64,000 nucleotides of DNA. It comes from an uncultured Acetatifactor sp. (GTDB lineage Bacteria; Bacillota; Clostridia; Lachnospirales; Lachnospiraceae). Every line of letters begins with the position of its first letter. The stretch's first letter is position 1. Of this stretch, positions 8,258 through 15,920 are shown piece by piece. The notes under the pieces were generated by a model. It made no database searches. It had not been told where the DNA came from and was given only the letters and a program-made list of their open reading frames with translations. The stretch lies in NCBI GenBank assembly GCA_910579755.1, contig CAJTVB010000006.1:62001-126000 (forward strand). Direction: 5' to 3'. The translations under genes and the position numbers were made by a program.

Positions 8258-8800
8258 GTGGCAAGATTAAAAGATTTCTACTATGAGACAGTTGTAGAAG
8301 CAATGACGAAGAAGTTCGGATATAAGAATGTTATGGAAGTGCCCAAGCTTGAGAAGATTGTCCTCAATATGGGTGTGGGAGAAGCGAAGGATAATGCCAA
8401 GATTCTGGAGAACGCCATGTCTGACATGGAGATCATTGCCGGACAGAAGGCAGTGGTTACCAAAGCCAAGACTTCCGTGGCTAACTTCAAGATCCGTGAA
8501 GGCATGTCCATCGGCTGCAAGACCACTCTCCGCGGCGAGAAGATGTACGAGTTCCTTGACCGCCTGGTAAATCTGGCTCTGCCCCGCGTGCGTGACTTCA
8601 GAGGCGTTAACCCCAATGCCTTCGATGGCAGAGGAAATTATGCTCTGGGTATCAAGGAGCAGTTCATCTTCCCTGAGATCGAGTATGACAAGATCGATAA
8701 GACCAGAGGTATGGATGTCATTTTCGTCACTACTGCCAAGACGGACGAAGAGGCGCGCGAACTGCTGAGACTGTTTAACATGCCGTTCGCAAAACAATAA
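8258..8800 (+). CDS. rplE: 50S ribosomal protein L5
   Basis: 5S rRNA-binding protein of the 50S central protuberance. The reading frame is open from a TTG at 8231, but the likely start is GTG at 8258. It gives a 180-residue product opening (M)ARLKDFYYET as in the family, and AGGAAGGAGG sits 9 bases upstream. Conserved blocks ALPRVRDFRGVNPNAFDGRG and the C-terminal RGMDVIFVTTAKTDEEARELL are present. Confidence 0.97.
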   Translation: MARLKDFYYETVVEAMTKKFGYKNVMEVPKLEKIVLNMGVGEAKDNAKILENAMSDMEIIAGQKAVVTKAKTSVANFKIREGMSIGCKTTLRGEKMYEFLDRLVNLALPRVRDFRGVNPNAFDGRGNYALGIKEQFIFPEIEYDKIDKTRGMDVIFVTTAKTDEEARELLRLFNMPFAKQ

Positions 8801-8815
8801 GGAGGTAAATTTCTC

Positions 8816-9001
8816 ATGGCTAAGACATCTATGAAAATCAAACAGCAGCGCAAGCCCAAATTTTCGACCCAGGCTTACACCCGCTGCAAAATTTGCGGCC
8901 GTCCCCACGCGTATTTAAGAAAATACGGCATTTGCAGAGTTTGCTTCCGCGAATTGGCCTATAAGGGAGAGATTCCCGGCGTCAAGAAAGCAAGTTGGTA
9001 G
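8816..9001 (+). CDS. rpsN: 30S ribosomal protein S14, zinc type
   Basis: Short zinc-binding (type Z) S14 of the 30S head. It is 61 residues with two CxxC pairs (CKIC and CRVC, about residues 24-27 and 40-43) that bind zinc. In other bacteria a zinc-free paralogue takes over during zinc starvation; none is seen in this window. It is packed between rplE and rpsH as is usual in Firmicutes. Confidence 0.97.
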   Translation: MAKTSMKIKQQRKPKFSTQAYTRCKICGRPHAYLRKYGICRVCFRELAYKGEIPGVKKASW

Positions 9002-9018
9002 GAAGGAGGAAAAAGACA

Positions 9019-9417
9019 ATGATGAGTGATCCTATTGCAGATATGCTTACAAGAATTCGTAACGCAAACACTGCCAAGCATGATACGGTTGATGTACCCG
9101 CTTCCCGGATGAAGCTGTCCATCGCGCAGATTCTTCTGGAGGAAGGATATATAAGCAAGTATGATGTCATAGAGGATGGAAGCTTCAAGACGATCCATAT
9201 TACCCTGAAGTACGGTGCCGACAAGAACGAGAAGATCATTTCCGGGATCAAGAGGATCTCCAAGCCTGGTCTGCGGGTGTACGCAGGCAAGGATGAGCTC
9301 CCCAAAGTGCTGGGAGGACTTGGCATCGCTATCGTTTCCACCAACCAGGGCGTCATTACCGACAAGAAAGCCCGGGAGCTGCAGGTAGGCGGCGAAGTAC
9401 TGGCCTTTGTCTGGTAG
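9019..9417 (+). CDS. rpsH: 30S ribosomal protein S8
   Basis: 30S central-domain protein; in E. coli it is the spc operon repressor. The frame is open from 8995, but GGAAGGAGG at 9001-9009 fixes the start at the tandem ATGs 9019/9022. This gives about 132 residues opening MSDPIADMLTRIRN. The C terminus GGEVLAFVW is typical. Immediately after the stop comes a long hairpin and a 310-bp spacer, which is unusual between rpsH and rplF. Confidence 0.97.
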   Translation: MMSDPIADMLTRIRNANTAKHDTVDVPASRMKLSIAQILLEEGYISKYDVIEDGSFKTIHITLKYGADKNEKIISGIKRISKPGLRVYAGKDELPKVLGGLGIAIVSTNQGVITDKKARELQVGGEVLAFVW

Positions 9418-9469
9418 GCTGTCAGAAAAAGCAAGCACGAACGCAGTGAGTATTTGCTTTTTGACAGCC
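9417..9469 (+). repeat. Long hairpin directly after rpsH
   Basis: GGCTGTCAGAAAAAGCAA (9417-9434) is nearly perfectly complementary to TTTGCTTTTTGACAGCC (9453-9469), with an 18-nt loop. The 3' arm contains a T-run, so it could weaken transcription like a terminator. Because rplF downstream is essential, read-through or an internal promoter would be needed. It may instead be one end of an inserted palindromic element. Confidence 0.65.
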
Positions 9470-9512
9470 GTACATCGAGAAAACGTAAAGCGGCGCAGCC
9501 GCGGCGGCTGTG

Positions 9513-9624
9513 AAACAGCCGGTTTTCGAGATGAGATTGCGAGAACCAGGAAACCGAAAACCAGGAAAACAGCCGGTTTTCGAGATTGGCTTGCGAGAAC
9601 ATGGAAACAGCCGGTTTTCGAGAT
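9513..9624 (+). repeat. Three-copy hairpin repeat between rpsH and rplF
   Basis: The 20-mer AAACAGCCGGTTTTCGAGAT occurs exactly three times, at 9513, 9567 and 9605. Each copy is followed by a variable TTGC-containing segment that can fold back on GGTTTTCG (CGAGAACC after copy 1, CGAGAAC after copy 2). Copies are 54 and 38 bp apart; the extra 16 bp in the first interval is itself a local duplication (ACCAGGAAA). The 310-bp spacer 9418-9727 holds this block and the hairpin before it, and no supported gene. Confidence 0.75.
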
Positions 9625-9727
9625 GGACTTGCAGAAGCTCCAGAAAAACCAGCTTCCAGAGGGGAGCGGAATGGAGCCTGCATCAACAGGTAACAATCAG
9701 CTTTATAACAATACAGGAGGTACGGGC

Positions 9728-10270
9728 ATGTCACGTATAGGTAGAATGCCAATCGCGATCCCCGCAGGCGTTACTGTGGAGGTTGCAGAAAATAATAAGG
9801 TGACCGTAAAGGGTCCCAAGGGAACGCTGGAGAGAGTGCTTCCCGGCGAGATGGAGATCAAGGTTGAGGGCGCTGAGGTGCATGTGAGCAGGCCCAATGA
9901 TCTGAAGAAGATGAAGTCCCTTCACGGGCTTACCAGAACACTGGTAAACAATATGGTGACAGGTGTTACCAAAGGCTTTGAGAAAAAGCTGGAGGTGAAC
10001 GGTGTCGGCTACAGGGCGGCCAAGGCAGGAAAGAAGCTTACGCTGAACCTGGGCTATTCTCATCCGGTTGAGATGGAGGATCCCGAGGGGATCGAGACTG
10101 TTGTCGAGGGTCAGAACGTGATTATCGTTAAAGGAATCGACAAGGAAAAGGTTGGCCAATTCGCAGCTGAGATCAGAGACAAGAGAAGACCTGAGCCTTA
10201 CAAGGGCAAGGGAATCAAGTATGCCGATGAGACGATCAGACGTAAAGTTGGTAAGACAGGTAAGAAATAA
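9728..10270 (+). CDS. rplF: 50S ribosomal protein L6
   Basis: 50S protein near the sarcin-ricin loop and factor-binding site. The frame is open far upstream (to 9407), but CAGGAGG at 9714-9720 and the family N terminus MSRIGRMPIAIP fix the start at 9728. The product is 180 residues. The C-terminal signature RRPEPYKGKGIKYADETIRR is intact. The open upstream frame is only the repeat-bearing spacer. Confidence 0.98.
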   Translation: MSRIGRMPIAIPAGVTVEVAENNKVTVKGPKGTLERVLPGEMEIKVEGAEVHVSRPNDLKKMKSLHGLTRTLVNNMVTGVTKGFEKKLEVNGVGYRAAKAGKKLTLNLGYSHPVEMEDPEGIETVVEGQNVIIVKGIDKEKVGQFAAEIRDKRRPEPYKGKGIKYADETIRRKVGKTGKK

Positions 10271-10290
10271 CAGATAAGGAGAGTATGAGG

Positions 10291-10659
10291 ATGGTTAAGA
10301 AGGTATCAAGAAAAGAAGTTCGTGCGAAAAAGCACATGAGAATCCGCAACCGCTTCAGTGGCACTGCCGAAAGACCTCGTCTGGCCGTGTTCCGCAGCAA
10401 TAATCATATGTATGCTCAAATTATCGACGATACTGTTGGGAATACATTAGTATCCGCTTCCACGCTTGAGAAAGAAGTAAAGAGCGAGCTGGAGAAGACC
10501 AATAACGTTGAAGCAGCGGCATACCTGGGAACCGTCATTGCCAAGCGGGCAGTGGAAAAAGGGATCAAGGAAGTGGTCTTTGACAGAGGCGGCTTTATAT
10601 ATCAGGGTAAGATCGCAGCATTAGCTGATGCAGCCAGGGAAGCTGGCCTGGAATTCTAG
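10291..10659 (+). CDS. rplR: 50S ribosomal protein L18
   Basis: 5S rRNA-binding protein of the central protuberance. Two in-frame ATGs exist (10285, 10291). The second is better placed from AAGGAGA (10276-10282) and gives the standard 122 residues. Conserved features are RPRLAVFRSNNHMYAQIIDD and the C-terminal DRGGFIYQGKIAALADAARE. rpsE follows after 20 bp. Confidence 0.96.
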   Translation: MVKKVSRKEVRAKKHMRIRNRFSGTAERPRLAVFRSNNHMYAQIIDDTVGNTLVSASTLEKEVKSELEKTNNVEAAAYLGTVIAKRAVEKGIKEVVFDRGGFIYQGKIAALADAAREAGLEF

Positions 10660-10679
10660 GAAAGGAAGAGGAATACACC

Positions 10680-11189
10680 ATGAAACACACAATCATAGAT
10701 GCAAGCCAGTTCGAATTGACGGATAAGGTTGTTACGATCAAGCGTGTAGCCAAGACCGTCAAGGGCGGCCGTAATATGCGCTTTACAGCCCTGGTGGTGG
10801 TAGGCGACGGAAACGGACATGTAGGCGCCGGACTGGGCAAGGCAGTGGAAATTCCCGAGGCGATCCGCAAGGGAAAAGAAGATGCGATGAAGCATATCGT
10901 AGAGGTGGCCATGGACGAGAACAACTCCATCACCCATGACTTTATCGGCAAGTATGGTTCCGCAAACGTTTTGCTGAAGAAGGCTCCCGACGGTACCGGT
11001 ATCATCGCAGGCGGCCCGGCCCGTGTGGTTTGTGAGCTGGCAGGGATCAAGAATATCCGTACCAAGTCCCTGGGTTCCAACAACAAGCAGAACGTTGTCC
11101 TTGCGACGATCACCGGCTTAAGCCAGCTGAAGGCTCCTGAAGAGGTAGCAAAGAGCCGCGGCAAGTCCGTGGAAGAAGTTCTGGCGTGA
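10680..11189 (+). CDS. rpsE: 30S ribosomal protein S5
   Basis: 30S protein in the decoding and mRNA-entry region; changes affect fidelity and spectinomycin response in other species. It is 169 residues. The double-stranded RNA-binding-like N domain has VKGGRNMRFTALVVVGDG (about residues 27-44). The C domain contains GIIAGGPARVVCELAGI. It sits in standard order between rplR and rpmD. Confidence 0.98.
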   Translation: MKHTIIDASQFELTDKVVTIKRVAKTVKGGRNMRFTALVVVGDGNGHVGAGLGKAVEIPEAIRKGKEDAMKHIVEVAMDENNSITHDFIGKYGSANVLLKKAPDGTGIIAGGPARVVCELAGIKNIRTKSLGSNNKQNVVLATITGLSQLKAPEEVAKSRGKSVEEVLA

Positions 11190-11202
11190 AAGGAGAACAG
11201 CA

Positions 11203-11397
11203 ATGGCAGATAAGAAATTAAAGATTACTCTGGTAAAATCAACCATCGGCGCTGTGCCGAAGAACAAGGCCATCGTTGAGTCCATGGGACTCCGTAAGAT
11301 CGGCAGGACCATTATACTTCCTGACAATGATGCCACAAGAGGGCAGATCCGTCAGGTGGGCCATATGCTGAAGGTTGAAGAAGTAGAAGAAGCATAA
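11203..11397 (+). CDS. rpmD: 50S ribosomal protein L30
   Basis: Small 50S protein, 64 residues, with the ferredoxin-like L30 pattern LKITLVKSTIGAVPKNKAIV and the conserved LRKIGRTIILPDN. AAAGGAGA lies just upstream of the ATG. The family is dispensable in some bacteria but its place in the spc operon is conserved. Confidence 0.97.
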   Translation: MADKKLKITLVKSTIGAVPKNKAIVESMGLRKIGRTIILPDNDATRGQIRQVGHMLKVEEVEEA

Positions 11398-11415
11398 CAG
11401 AATGGAGGTGTAGAA

Positions 11416-11856
11416 ATGGAGTTGTCCAATTTAAGACCCGCAGATGGTTCCAAGCACAGCGATAATTTCAGGAGAGGCCGTGGACATGGATCCGGCAACG
11501 GCAAGACTGCAGGCAAAGGCCACAAGGGACAGAAGGCCCGTTCGGGAGCTCCCAGGATCGGCTTTGAAGGCGGTCAGATGCCTTTATACAGACGTATTCC
11601 CAAGAGAGGCTTCACAAACAGGAATACAAAGGAGATCGTTGGGATCAACGTAAGTGCTCTGGAGCGTTTTGAGGACGGAGCGACTGTGGATGTCAATACA
11701 TTGATCGAAGCTGGTATCGTAAGAAACCCCAGAGATGGCGTGAAGATACTCGGAAATGGAGAATTTACCAAGAAACTCAATGTAAAAGCAAATGCCTTCA
11801 GCGCATCTGCAAAAGAAAGAATTGAGGCTCTCGGTGGAACAGCAGAGGTGATGTAA
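11416..11856 (+). CDS. rplO: 50S ribosomal protein L15
   Basis: Late-assembly 50S protein. It is 146 residues with the Gly-rich basic N terminus RRGRGHGSGNGKTAGKGHKG (about residues 17-36) and the C-terminal globular domain NVKANAFSASAKERIEALGG. Its TAA overlaps the secY start (TAATG), consistent with translational coupling. Confidence 0.98.
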   Translation: MELSNLRPADGSKHSDNFRRGRGHGSGNGKTAGKGHKGQKARSGAPRIGFEGGQMPLYRRIPKRGFTNRNTKEIVGINVSALERFEDGATVDVNTLIEAGIVRNPRDGVKILGNGEFTKKLNVKANAFSASAKERIEALGGTAEVM

Positions 11857-13169
11857 TGCTCACAACACTGAAAAACGCATTCAAGATCAAAGAACTCAGG
11901 GAAAAGATTCTTTTTACCTTCGCCATGCTGGTTGTGATCCGTATCGGATCACAGCTTCCCGTGCCGGGGGTGAACAGCGAATTTTTCAGGAGCTGGTTCG
12001 AGGCACAGTCCACTGGTGCGTTCAGTTTCTTTGATGCAGTTACAGGCGGCTCCTTTATCAACATGTCGATTCTGGCGTTGAATATTACGCCCTATATCAC
12101 ATCTTCCATCATCATGCAGCTGTTGACGATTGCCATCCCCAAACTGGAGGAGATGCAGCGCGACGGCGAGGACGGTCGGAAGAAGATTACGGCAATCACC
12201 AGATATGTGACCGTTGGTCTGGCGCTGATCCAGTCCTCGGCCATGGCCATTGGATTCGGCCGGCAGGGCTACCTGACACAGTTTAACGCATTGAATGTGA
12301 TTTGTGCCATCGCGACACTTACGGCAGGCAGCGCATTCCTCATGTGGGTGGGCGAAAGGATCACGGAGAAGGGGATCGGAAACGGTATTTCCATCGTTCT
12401 GGTCATCAATATTATTGCCCGTCTTCCGGAGGATCTGGGAAACCTGTTTGAACAGTTTGTGTTCGGCAAGGCACCTGCAACGGCAGTTTTGGCGGTGGTG
12501 ATTATTTTTGCAATTATCATTGCCATGGTAGTGCTGGTTATCATCTTAAACGATGGTGTGCGTAAGATTCCGGTGCAGTATGCCAATAAGGTACAGGGAA
12601 GAAAAATGGTTGGGGGACAGACCTCCAGCATTCCTCTGAAGGTTAACACTTCTGGAGTTATTCCTGTGATTTTTGCCCAGTCTCTGTTGCAGACCCCGAT
12701 TATCATTTCTTCCTTTGCAGGGTATTCCGGCACAGGCGTGTGGAGTGAGATCCTGAAATATATGAATTCCAGTTACTGGTGTAATCCCAGTCAGCTTAAA
12801 TATTCGATAGGATTGCTGGTGTATATTGCATTGATTATCTTTTTTGCATATTTTTATACATCCATCACCTTTAATCCTCTGATGATTGCAGACAATATGA
12901 AAAAGCAGGGCGGCTTTATCCCGGGCATCCGGCCTGGAAAACCCACCAGCGAATTTTTAAACAAGGTATTGAACAACATCGTGCTGATCGGTGCCATAGG
13001 GCTGACCTTTATTGCCGTTCTGCCGTATGTTTTCAGCGGCGTTTTCAAGGCGAATGTGTCCTTTGCCGGTACCAGTCTTATCATTATTGTCAGCGTAGTG
13101 CTGGAGACCATGAAGCAGGTGGAATCTCAGATGCTCGTCCGCAATTATAAGGGCTTCCTGGAGAAGTAG
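11856..13169 (+). CDS. secY: Preprotein translocase channel subunit SecY
   Basis: Central pore of the Sec translocase in the cytoplasmic membrane. It has 437 residues and ten hydrophobic segments. Family blocks are RIGSQLPVPGVN (plug-side N terminus), ITPYITSSIIMQLL, GERITEKGIGNGIS and the cytosolic loop NMKKQGGFIPGIRPGKPTSE. The start overlaps rplO by one base. A clear terminator follows, so the ribosomal transcript from upstream may end here before adk. Confidence 0.98.
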   Translation: MLTTLKNAFKIKELREKILFTFAMLVVIRIGSQLPVPGVNSEFFRSWFEAQSTGAFSFFDAVTGGSFINMSILALNITPYITSSIIMQLLTIAIPKLEEMQRDGEDGRKKITAITRYVTVGLALIQSSAMAIGFGRQGYLTQFNALNVICAIATLTAGSAFLMWVGERITEKGIGNGISIVLVINIIARLPEDLGNLFEQFVFGKAPATAVLAVVIIFAIIIAMVVLVIILNDGVRKIPVQYANKVQGRKMVGGQTSSIPLKVNTSGVIPVIFAQSLLQTPIIISSFAGYSGTGVWSEILKYMNSSYWCNPSQLKYSIGLLVYIALIIFFAYFYTSITFNPLMIADNMKKQGGFIPGIRPGKPTSEFLNKVLNNIVLIGAIGLTFIAVLPYVFSGVFKANVSFAGTSLIIIVSVVLETMKQVESQMLVRNYKGFLEK

Positions 13170-13180
13170 AAAAAAATCCG

Positions 13181-13209
13181 AATCGGGCAGGAGTCCTGCC
13201 CGATTTTTT
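13181..13209 (+). terminator. Intrinsic terminator after secY
   Basis: AATCGGGCAGG / CCTGCCCGATT with a 3-nt loop and a TTTTTT tail. It separates the S10-spc part from adk-map-infA. Confidence 0.88.
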
Positions 13210-13238
13210 GTCATGCGAAGGTTCACATCTGATTTTAG

Positions 13239-13267
13239 TTGTAAATTTAAGCTGGAATCGTTACAAT
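13239..13267 (+). promoter_or_regulatory. Promoter of adk-map-infA segment
   Basis: TTGTAA (13239-13244), a 17-bp spacer and TACAAT (13262-13267), placed right after the secY terminator and 37 bp before the adk start. It would restart transcription of the downstream genes. Confidence 0.65.
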
Positions 13268-13303
13268 ATTGAAAGAGTTTACAGAAAGGCATGGGTATTT
13301 AAT

Positions 13304-13945
13304 ATGAAGATTATTATGTTGGGGGCGCCGGGGGCCGGCAAAGGTACGCAGGCGAAAATGATCGCAGAGAGGTACAAAATTCCCCATATTTCCACAGGAG
13401 ACATTTTCCGTGCCAATATTAAAAACAACACGGAGCTGGGGCTGGAGGCTAAAAAGTACATGGATCAGGGGCTTCTGGTGCCGGATGAACTGACTGTGAA
13501 GATTCTGCTTGACCGGGTGGCAAAGGAGGACTGCGCAGACGGATATGTGCTGGATGGCTTTCCCAGAACCATTCCTCAGGCTCAGGTGCTGGAGGACGCT
13601 CTGGCAAGACAGGGAGAAAAAATCGATTACGCTGTCAATGTGGATGTGCCCGATGAAAATATCGTTCGGAGAATGTCAGGAAGACGTGCCTGCCTAAAGT
13701 GCGGCGCTACCTATCATGTGGAGCATATTCCCCCTAAGGCGGAAGGCATCTGCGATACCTGCGGAAGCGAGCTGGTGCTGAGGGACGACGACAGGCCGGA
13801 GACAGTGCAGAATCGACTGAAGGTCTATCATGATCAGACCCAGCCCCTGATCGATTTTTATACGGCAAGAGGGGTATTGAAAACGGTGGATGGCACTGCG
13901 GATATGCAGGACGTATTTTCAGCCATCACGGAAATCCTCGGTTAG
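13304..13945 (+). CDS. adk: Adenylate kinase, zinc-LID type
   Basis: Cytosolic enzyme converting ATP + AMP to 2 ADP. The start is ATG 13304, although the frame is open further upstream, because the product then begins with the P-loop GAPGAGKGTQ near residues 7-16. It is 213 residues. The LID domain has CLKC and CDTCG, the four-cysteine zinc site of Gram-positive enzymes. The GFPRT motif is present. The gene lies between secY and map as in most Firmicutes, but behind its own promoter. Confidence 0.97.
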   Translation: MKIIMLGAPGAGKGTQAKMIAERYKIPHISTGDIFRANIKNNTELGLEAKKYMDQGLLVPDELTVKILLDRVAKEDCADGYVLDGFPRTIPQAQVLEDALARQGEKIDYAVNVDVPDENIVRRMSGRRACLKCGATYHVEHIPPKAEGICDTCGSELVLRDDDRPETVQNRLKVYHDQTQPLIDFYTARGVLKTVDGTADMQDVFSAITEILG

Positions 13946-13966
13946 AATGCCTGAAAGGGAGTAAAT

Positions 13967-14722
13967 ATGGCGATCAATATTAAGACCGAGAGAGAGATCC
14001 GGCTGATGCGGGAATCTTGCAGACGGCTGGCAGACGTTTTTCAAAATCTGGAAGAGGCGGTAAGGCCGGGCATATCCACTATGGAGATCAATATCCTGGG
14101 CGATCAGCTGATCAGAAAACATGGTTGTATACCAAACTTCCTGCATTATCATGGCTATCCGGCTTCTATTTGTGTCTCCGTCAACGACGAGGTGGTACAT
14201 GGAGTCCCCAGGAAGAAAAGGATTCTTCAGGAGGGTGACATCGTAAGTCTTGATGCGGGCCTGATTTATCAGGGATACCATTCGGATATGGCCAGAACCT
14301 TTGGAGTGGGCAGAATCAGCCCGGAGGCGCAGCAGCTCATTGATGCCACGAAGCAGAGTTTTTTTGAGGGAATAAAAAAGGCAAAAGCCGGAAATCATTT
14401 ACATGAAATTTCCAATGCGGTGGCGGCATATATCGCCCCTTTTGGATACGGCATAGTGCGGGACCTGGTGGGGCATGGGATCGGAACACATCTGCATGAG
14501 GACCCTCAAATCCCCAATTTTGCCCAGACACGCAGAGGACCCAGGCTTCGTGCGGGAATGACCATCTGTGTGGAACCTATGATTAATATGGGGGCTGCGG
14601 AGGTGGAGTGGCTGGATGATGATTGGACGGTGGTGACCGAGGATGGTTCCTGGTCTGCCCATTACGAAAACACCATTCTGATCACAGACAGCGAGCCGGA
14701 GATACTGACATTATGTGAGTGA
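13967..14722 (+). CDS. map: Methionine aminopeptidase type I
   Basis: Removes the N-terminal Met from nascent proteins after deformylation. It is 251 residues. Metal ligands are visible as the two Asp in SLDAGLIYQGYHSDMARTFG, the His in GHGIGTHLHEDP, and Glu in ICVEPM and SAHYENT. It has no N-terminal zinc-finger extension (type Ia). AAAGGGAG precedes the ATG. Its stop overlaps a possible GTG start of the KOW gene, but that gene more likely begins at 14784. Confidence 0.97.
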   Translation: MAINIKTEREIRLMRESCRRLADVFQNLEEAVRPGISTMEINILGDQLIRKHGCIPNFLHYHGYPASICVSVNDEVVHGVPRKKRILQEGDIVSLDAGLIYQGYHSDMARTFGVGRISPEAQQLIDATKQSFFEGIKKAKAGNHLHEISNAVAAYIAPFGYGIVRDLVGHGIGTHLHEDPQIPNFAQTRRGPRLRAGMTICVEPMINMGAAEVEWLDDDWTVVTEDGSWSAHYENTILITDSEPEILTLCE

Positions 14723-14783
14723 CCGCCGGTCTGTTCCGACAGGGCAGAGGAGGCGGACGCGGGAGCGGCCAAAGGATAAGGAT

Positions 14784-15068
14784 ATGATAGGACGGTTTGT
14801 GACTTCGAAAGCCGGGCATGACAAGGGGACCTTGTATGTAGTGACAGCCCGGGAGGATGATTTTGTATATTTGTCCGACGGGCGGCTGAAAACACTGGAA
14901 AACCCCAAGCGCAAGAGCCTTAAGCATATACAGCTGCTGAATGCGGCGGTGGAGGAAGAGCTGCGCGGGCGGCTTGCAGGCGGCGGAAGAGTATATAATG
15001 AAGAGATCAGATATGCCATAAAGCAGATTTTGAAAAATGGAGGAAAAGTATGTCAAAGAGTGATGTGA
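14784..15068 (+). CDS. KOW-domain RNA-binding protein (L14e/L6e-like)
   Basis: Short basic protein of 94 residues with a KOW-type opening (IGRFVTSKAGHDKGTLYVV). It resembles the eukaryotic/archaeal L14e-like domain found in many Clostridia between map and infA. It presumably binds RNA, possibly on the ribosome; its exact role is not known. ATG 14784 is preferred over an upstream in-frame GTG at 14715, because AAGGATAAGGAT precedes it and the KOW fold starts there. It overlaps infA by 19 bp, suggesting coupled expression with initiation factor 1. Confidence 0.8.
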   Translation: MIGRFVTSKAGHDKGTLYVVTAREDDFVYLSDGRLKTLENPKRKSLKHIQLLNAAVEEELRGRLAGGGRVYNEEIRYAIKQILKNGGKVCQRVM

Positions 15069-15268
15069 TCGAGATTGAAGGGACTGTTGTGGAGAAGCTT
15101 CCCAACACAATGTTTCAGGTGGAGCTGGAGAACGGACATCGTGTACTGGCACACATCAGCGGTAAGCTTCGCCAGAACTTTATCCGGATCCTTCCGGGGG
15201 ACAGGGTGACTCTGGAGCTGTCACCCTATGACCTGAGTAAGGGACGTATTATTTGGAGAGATAAGTAA
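15050..15268 (+). CDS. infA: Translation initiation factor IF-1
   Basis: OB-fold factor that occupies the 30S A site during initiation. Its 72 residues match the family, with IEGTVVEKLPNTMFQVELEN and the C-terminal SPYDLSKGRIIWR. The ribosome binding site GGAGG lies inside the end of the KOW gene. An inserted palindromic element separates it from rpmJ. Confidence 0.98.
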   Translation: MSKSDVIEIEGTVVEKLPNTMFQVELENGHRVLAHISGKLRQNFIRILPGDRVTLELSPYDLSKGRIIWRDK

Positions 15269-15275
15269 GGGATTG

Positions 15276-15456
15276 GCTGAGCGCGGCTGTGCCGCGTAAC
15301 AGTTCAGCCGCGCTATTCGCAAAGTCGTGCCAAGGCACTTTTCGCTGCTTTGCAGCTGCCTTTGCTCATAAGATGGCGCTCCCTCAGTCCCCATAAAAGG
15401 TAAAAAAATTGTGCGAGCACATTTTTTCCCCTTTATGGGGACTGGCTGAACTGTAA
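15276..15456 (+). mobile_element. Palindromic MITE-like element between infA and rpmJ
   Basis: No gene. ACAGTTCAGCC (15299-15309) is repeated in inverse orientation as GGCTGAACTGT (15444-15454). Nested inside is a large hairpin: AGTCCCCATAAAAGG with A-run (about 15387-15410) facing T-run with CCCTTTATGGGGACT (about 15421-15442). A further GGCTGA...TTCAGCC fold lies at 15276-15308. The nested palindromes look like a non-autonomous insertion element. No target duplication could be fixed. The T-run arm could also act as a terminator. Confidence 0.55.
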
Positions 15457-15472
15457 TTAAATAAAAAGGGGG

Positions 15473-15501
15473 TTGCCAGCGGGCGCCCCTTGTGTTATAA
15501 T
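15473..15501 (+). promoter_or_regulatory. Promoter of rpmJ-rpsM-rpsK-rpsD-rpoA-rplQ
   Basis: TTGCCA (15473-15478), a 17-bp spacer and TATAAT (15496-15501), 33 bp before the rpmJ start and directly downstream of the palindromic element. It would supply the alpha operon independently of upstream transcription. Confidence 0.75.
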
Positions 15502-15534
15502 GTAAAACGGTCTTTTTTGAAAGGAGGGTTTAAC

Positions 15535-15648
15535 GTGAAGGTTAGATCATCAGTAAAACCAATTTGCGAAAAGTGCAAGATCATCAAGAGAAAAGGACGC
15601 ATCAGGGTGATCTGCGAAAACCCGAAGCATAAGCAAAGACAGGGATAA
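15535..15648 (+). CDS. rpmJ: 50S ribosomal protein L36
   Basis: 37-residue zinc-binding 50S protein. The start is GTG at 15535, with AAAGGAGGG just upstream. Zinc ligands are visible as CEKC (about residues 11-14) followed by Cys and His in CENPKH. The sequence VKVRSSVKPICEKCK is diagnostic. It lies between infA and rpsM as in nearly all bacteria. Confidence 0.96.
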   Translation: MKVRSSVKPICEKCKIIKRKGRIRVICENPKHKQRQG

Positions 15649-15920
15649 TCACCGCCTGGACACGGCCTGAGGAGTTGGGCCGAGCAGGTAAAGTGAGTTC
15701 TTGTCCGGTTGTTATGTGCGGCTGAACCAATGCAGATCGCATTGATTATCATAAAACTGGGATAGGGCTTACAGGAGATTACTTCTTGATACCAGGACGC
15801 TTATGTTTTGGACAGACCGGGCTGATAGTCCGGTTGGGTGAAAGCCCCAATCAATTAGTAACAGGCAGCTCTTAAAAATGCAGTGTGCAGAGAGCTGCAC
15901 AGAGAATGGAGGAAATGTAA
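15649..15920 (+). promoter_or_regulatory. Long structured leader upstream of rpsM
   Basis: 272 bp without a gene, where most bacteria have less than 60. Readable stems include ACCGG/CCGGT with the adjoining TTGGG/CCCAA hairpin (about 15818-15855), and GCAGCTC/GAGCTGC (about 15865-15898) just upstream of the rpsM ribosome binding site. The position corresponds to the alpha operon leader, which is bound by S4 in E. coli. The fold here does not obviously match that one. A regulatory role is inference. Confidence 0.45.

Noticed and set aside
9407..9727. Long N-terminal extension of L6
   Set aside because: The open frame runs through hairpin repeats; the true start at 9728 has its own AGGAGG and matches the family N terminus.
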